DNA of 64,000 nucleotides from Volutella citrinella. Its lineage: Eukaryota > Ascomycota > Sordariomycetes > Hypocreales > Nectriaceae. Positions 62,473 to 64,000 of the stretch are shown here, one piece after another. Below the pieces are notes generated by a model, which saw nothing but the letters and a program-made list of their open reading frames with translations, was not told where the DNA came from and did no database searches. Both the position numbers and the translations under genes were made by a program. How positions within the stretch are numbered: position 1 is the first letter of the stretch; each line of letters opens with the position of its first letter. The stretch spans positions 3,100,001 through 3,164,000 of the forward strand of contig JAWZSP010000005.1 of assembly GCA_034401135.1 (NCBI GenBank). Direction: 5' to 3'.

Positions 62473-62502
62473 GGGGATTTGGGATTGGGATTGGGATTGG
62501 GG
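62473..62502 (+). other. G-quadruplex motif
   Basis: Five runs of three or four G (62473-76, 62481-83, 62487-89, 62493-95, 62499-502) are separated by ATTT or ATT loops. This satisfies the canonical G3+N1-7 rule. Confidence 0.7.
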
Positions 62503-62793
62503 ATGAGCAGATCTGCTGCAGACTGCTGGAGCCCAACCACGGCGACCGGGGAGGCAGAGACAGGGGAAGGCTCGCTGTTGTCTCTTTCCTCTTCGGAATT
62601 TACATCACACCCCAGACAGTCAAGCGAGGGAAGGAGGGCATAAGAGCGGATGACTGACAGAAACACAGCAGCCACCAACACCCAAGACCAGGCCTGGGCA
62701 GAGACACCACTACTCACGCTCGCACTCCTACCACACCACACTGCGCCTTAGCGGCCTGTCAGAACACATCCACGCCGCCACCCCCTCTTAGGG

Positions 62794-62794
<1 letters not shown>

Positions 62795-62830
<36 letters not shown>
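62795..62830 (+). repeat. (GCT)12 trinucleotide microsatellite
   Basis: Twelve perfect GCT units (36 bp) run directly into ATGATG at 62832. In a transcript it would lie in a 5' leader or encode a homopolymer, depending on frame. Confidence 0.95.
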
Positions 62831-63530
62831 ATGATGTCGGTTCCCTATGCCCATTTACCACCGCTGGGATAATGACTTACAAAAGCTCTCAGTGGGATGA
62901 AGTGGTGTTGATGCTGCCACTCAGGACGATGATGACCAACACCACCCCGAGCACTACCAGCACCACCATCTCATCTCCTCGCTCGCCGCCCAAGGTTCGT
63001 CGCTACGCTACAGATCACTGCCCCCGGTCTCCCATTGGCCACAACCTCCAGACATGGGTCGCCCAGTCGTAGATGGCAGCAGTGTCGCAGGTCCGCCTCC
63101 ATCTCATTCGCCATATCAAATTACAATTGCCTCTTTCAACGACGTGGGCAGCTTGCCTCTCCCCCTCCCCACATCCGGCTGCGGCTCTGCTGGTGGCTCG
63201 GCCTCCACCAGGGTCTGCTGTGCAGATGGATGGCTGCTGTCACTGGTCTGGCCGGCTGCTGGGCTCTCTGCCTCGCGAGGCGACTGCATCGGCAACCATG
63301 CTTGGGCTTTCTCGCCCTGGTTCTGGCTCTGGGCTCCGGGCTTTGCGGCCAGCCCAGCCCAGTCGTCCAGTCCCCCAGCCTCGAATCAACCGCACGGGGA
63401 CGAAACAGGGCTTGCGGCTCGGCTGCGCTGCTCTTGTATTTATTCTTAAGCCTACGCCCGGAGCCTTCTCGCATCCAACCTGGGTTTCCTCCTCTCAGCC
63501 CTCTTCATTTTTCAGTTCATCAACAAATTG

Positions 63531-64000
63531 ATGCACCGTCGCACCACCCCATCGGATGCTACCATGATTTCCCTTCAGCCAGGCGACAATCAGAGATGGA
63601 TTGGGCCGGTGGAGAAGACCCGGCGCTCTTCCCGCTCCTCCCGCATCACTGATAAAACGTGGGACATGTACCGTCCGCTACTCTGCAGCCTCTACCGGAA
63701 ACACACCCTCCCCACCGTCATGACCATCATGGAGACGCGCTATCAGTTCACTCCGAGGTACGATAATAACCCCGTTCGCTAGTCTCTTTGCCCCTTTCCT
63801 ACTCCCCCAGCATCACCCTTTGGTCTAACATGGCCCCTGTCACAAAGCAAACGGCAGTATGGCTATCGATTTGAGAAATGGGGCATCAAGAAGTACAATG
63901 CGGGGGGCGACAAGCACGACAGCATCTCGGTCTTCTCCAATGTCGGCGATATCAGCTTCACCGGTGGGCAGATAGTGCGAGATCTCGAGTCTGCCTTGTC
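63531..64000 (+). CDS. Clr5-domain protein, 3' end outside the window
   Basis: Visible exons are 63531-63757 and 63848-64000 (cut by the window edge). The intron starts GTACGA, has a CTAAC branch site and ends at AAAG. A Clr5 domain starts at Trp44 (TWDMYRPLLCSLYRKHTLPTV) and ends, after the splice join, at YRFEKWGIKKY near residue 93. Clr5 is a fungal domain of about 50 residues first seen in an S. pombe silencing factor; it is DNA-binding-like, and most members are large proteins of unknown role, some with tetratricopeptide repeats. The ATG at 63531 or the one at 63564 would start the protein unless an upstream exon exists, which is possible. Confidence 0.82.

Larger units (their letters stand above)
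62319..63530. other. Region upstream of the Clr5 gene
   Basis: It contains a plus-strand G-quadruplex motif (62473-62502), a (GCT)12 microsatellite and an open frame with a His/Gln/Asp/Pro-rich product (62901-63446) that could be an unassigned 5' exon of the Clr5 gene. The rest is CT-rich. Confidence 0.5.

Noticed and set aside
62473..62502. Internal telomere-like repeat
   Set aside because: The unit is GGGATT, which is not a permutation of TTAGGG or its complement.
62469..62741. 90-codon minus-strand frame with a hydrophobic N-terminal segment, resembling a secreted protein
   Set aside because: Its C-terminal NPNPNP comes only from the GGGATT repeat, and no other support exists.

Overview
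The window is nuclear DNA of a filamentous ascomycete, most likely a Sordariomycete and probably Hypocreales. The evidence is short GT-AG introns (about 50-100 bp) with CTAAC/CTGAC branch sites, compact exons, CT-rich leaders, and proteins of typical filamentous-fungal families (class III G-alpha, HOG1 with its kinase TGY motif, Clr5 and DUF1774 proteins). The order-level placement is inference. I see no rRNA, tRNA, CRISPR array or recognisable transposon protein. Exon joins below were checked by hand for reading phase across each splice junction.

Layout: 0.7-2.5 kb (-) AFG1-like mitochondrial ATPase; 3.2-3.8 kb (-) GPI-type cupredoxin-like secreted protein that lacks two copper ligands; 5.6-6.5 kb (+) RING-finger gene broken by two in-frame stops; 9.5-10.3 kb (+) bZIP transcription factor with an unresolved 5' end; 11.1-12.5 kb (-) PPG1 phosphatase; 13.1-13.5 kb (+) small one-TM protein; 17.1-18.3 kb (+) SRF1-like membrane protein; 19.3-21.9 kb (+) cullin-1; 22.8-25.4 kb (-) AVL9; 33.7-35.0 kb (+) class III G-alpha (GNA-3); 38.9-42.0 kb (+) glycogen phosphorylase; 46.5-48.2 kb (+) HOG1 MAP kinase; 49.3-54.3 kb (-) full-size ABCC/MRP transporter with a GC-AG first intron; 56.1-56.8 kb (-) AcpS-type phosphopantetheinyl transferase; 57.4-58.5 kb (-) DUF1774 membrane protein; 63.5 kb to the end (+) Clr5-domain protein, cut by the window edge.

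The genes are mostly single-copy housekeeping and signalling genes, not one pathway cluster. A loose theme is nutrient and stress signalling: G-alpha feeds cAMP/PKA, glycogen phosphorylase carries candidate PKA sites at its N terminus and lies 3.8 kb downstream, and HOG1 and PPG1 act in stress and phosphatase signalling. Long gene-free stretches (notably 25.4-33.6, 42.0-46.5 and 58.5-63.5 kb) hold TAGGTAGG-type motifs, G-quadruplex motifs and microsatellites. I found no convincing undescribed multi-gene system. The best second-look items are the interrupted RING gene, the ligand-less cupredoxin, a palindrome cluster near 2.9 kb, the GC-AG intron and the unresolved 5' ends of the bZIP and Clr5 genes.
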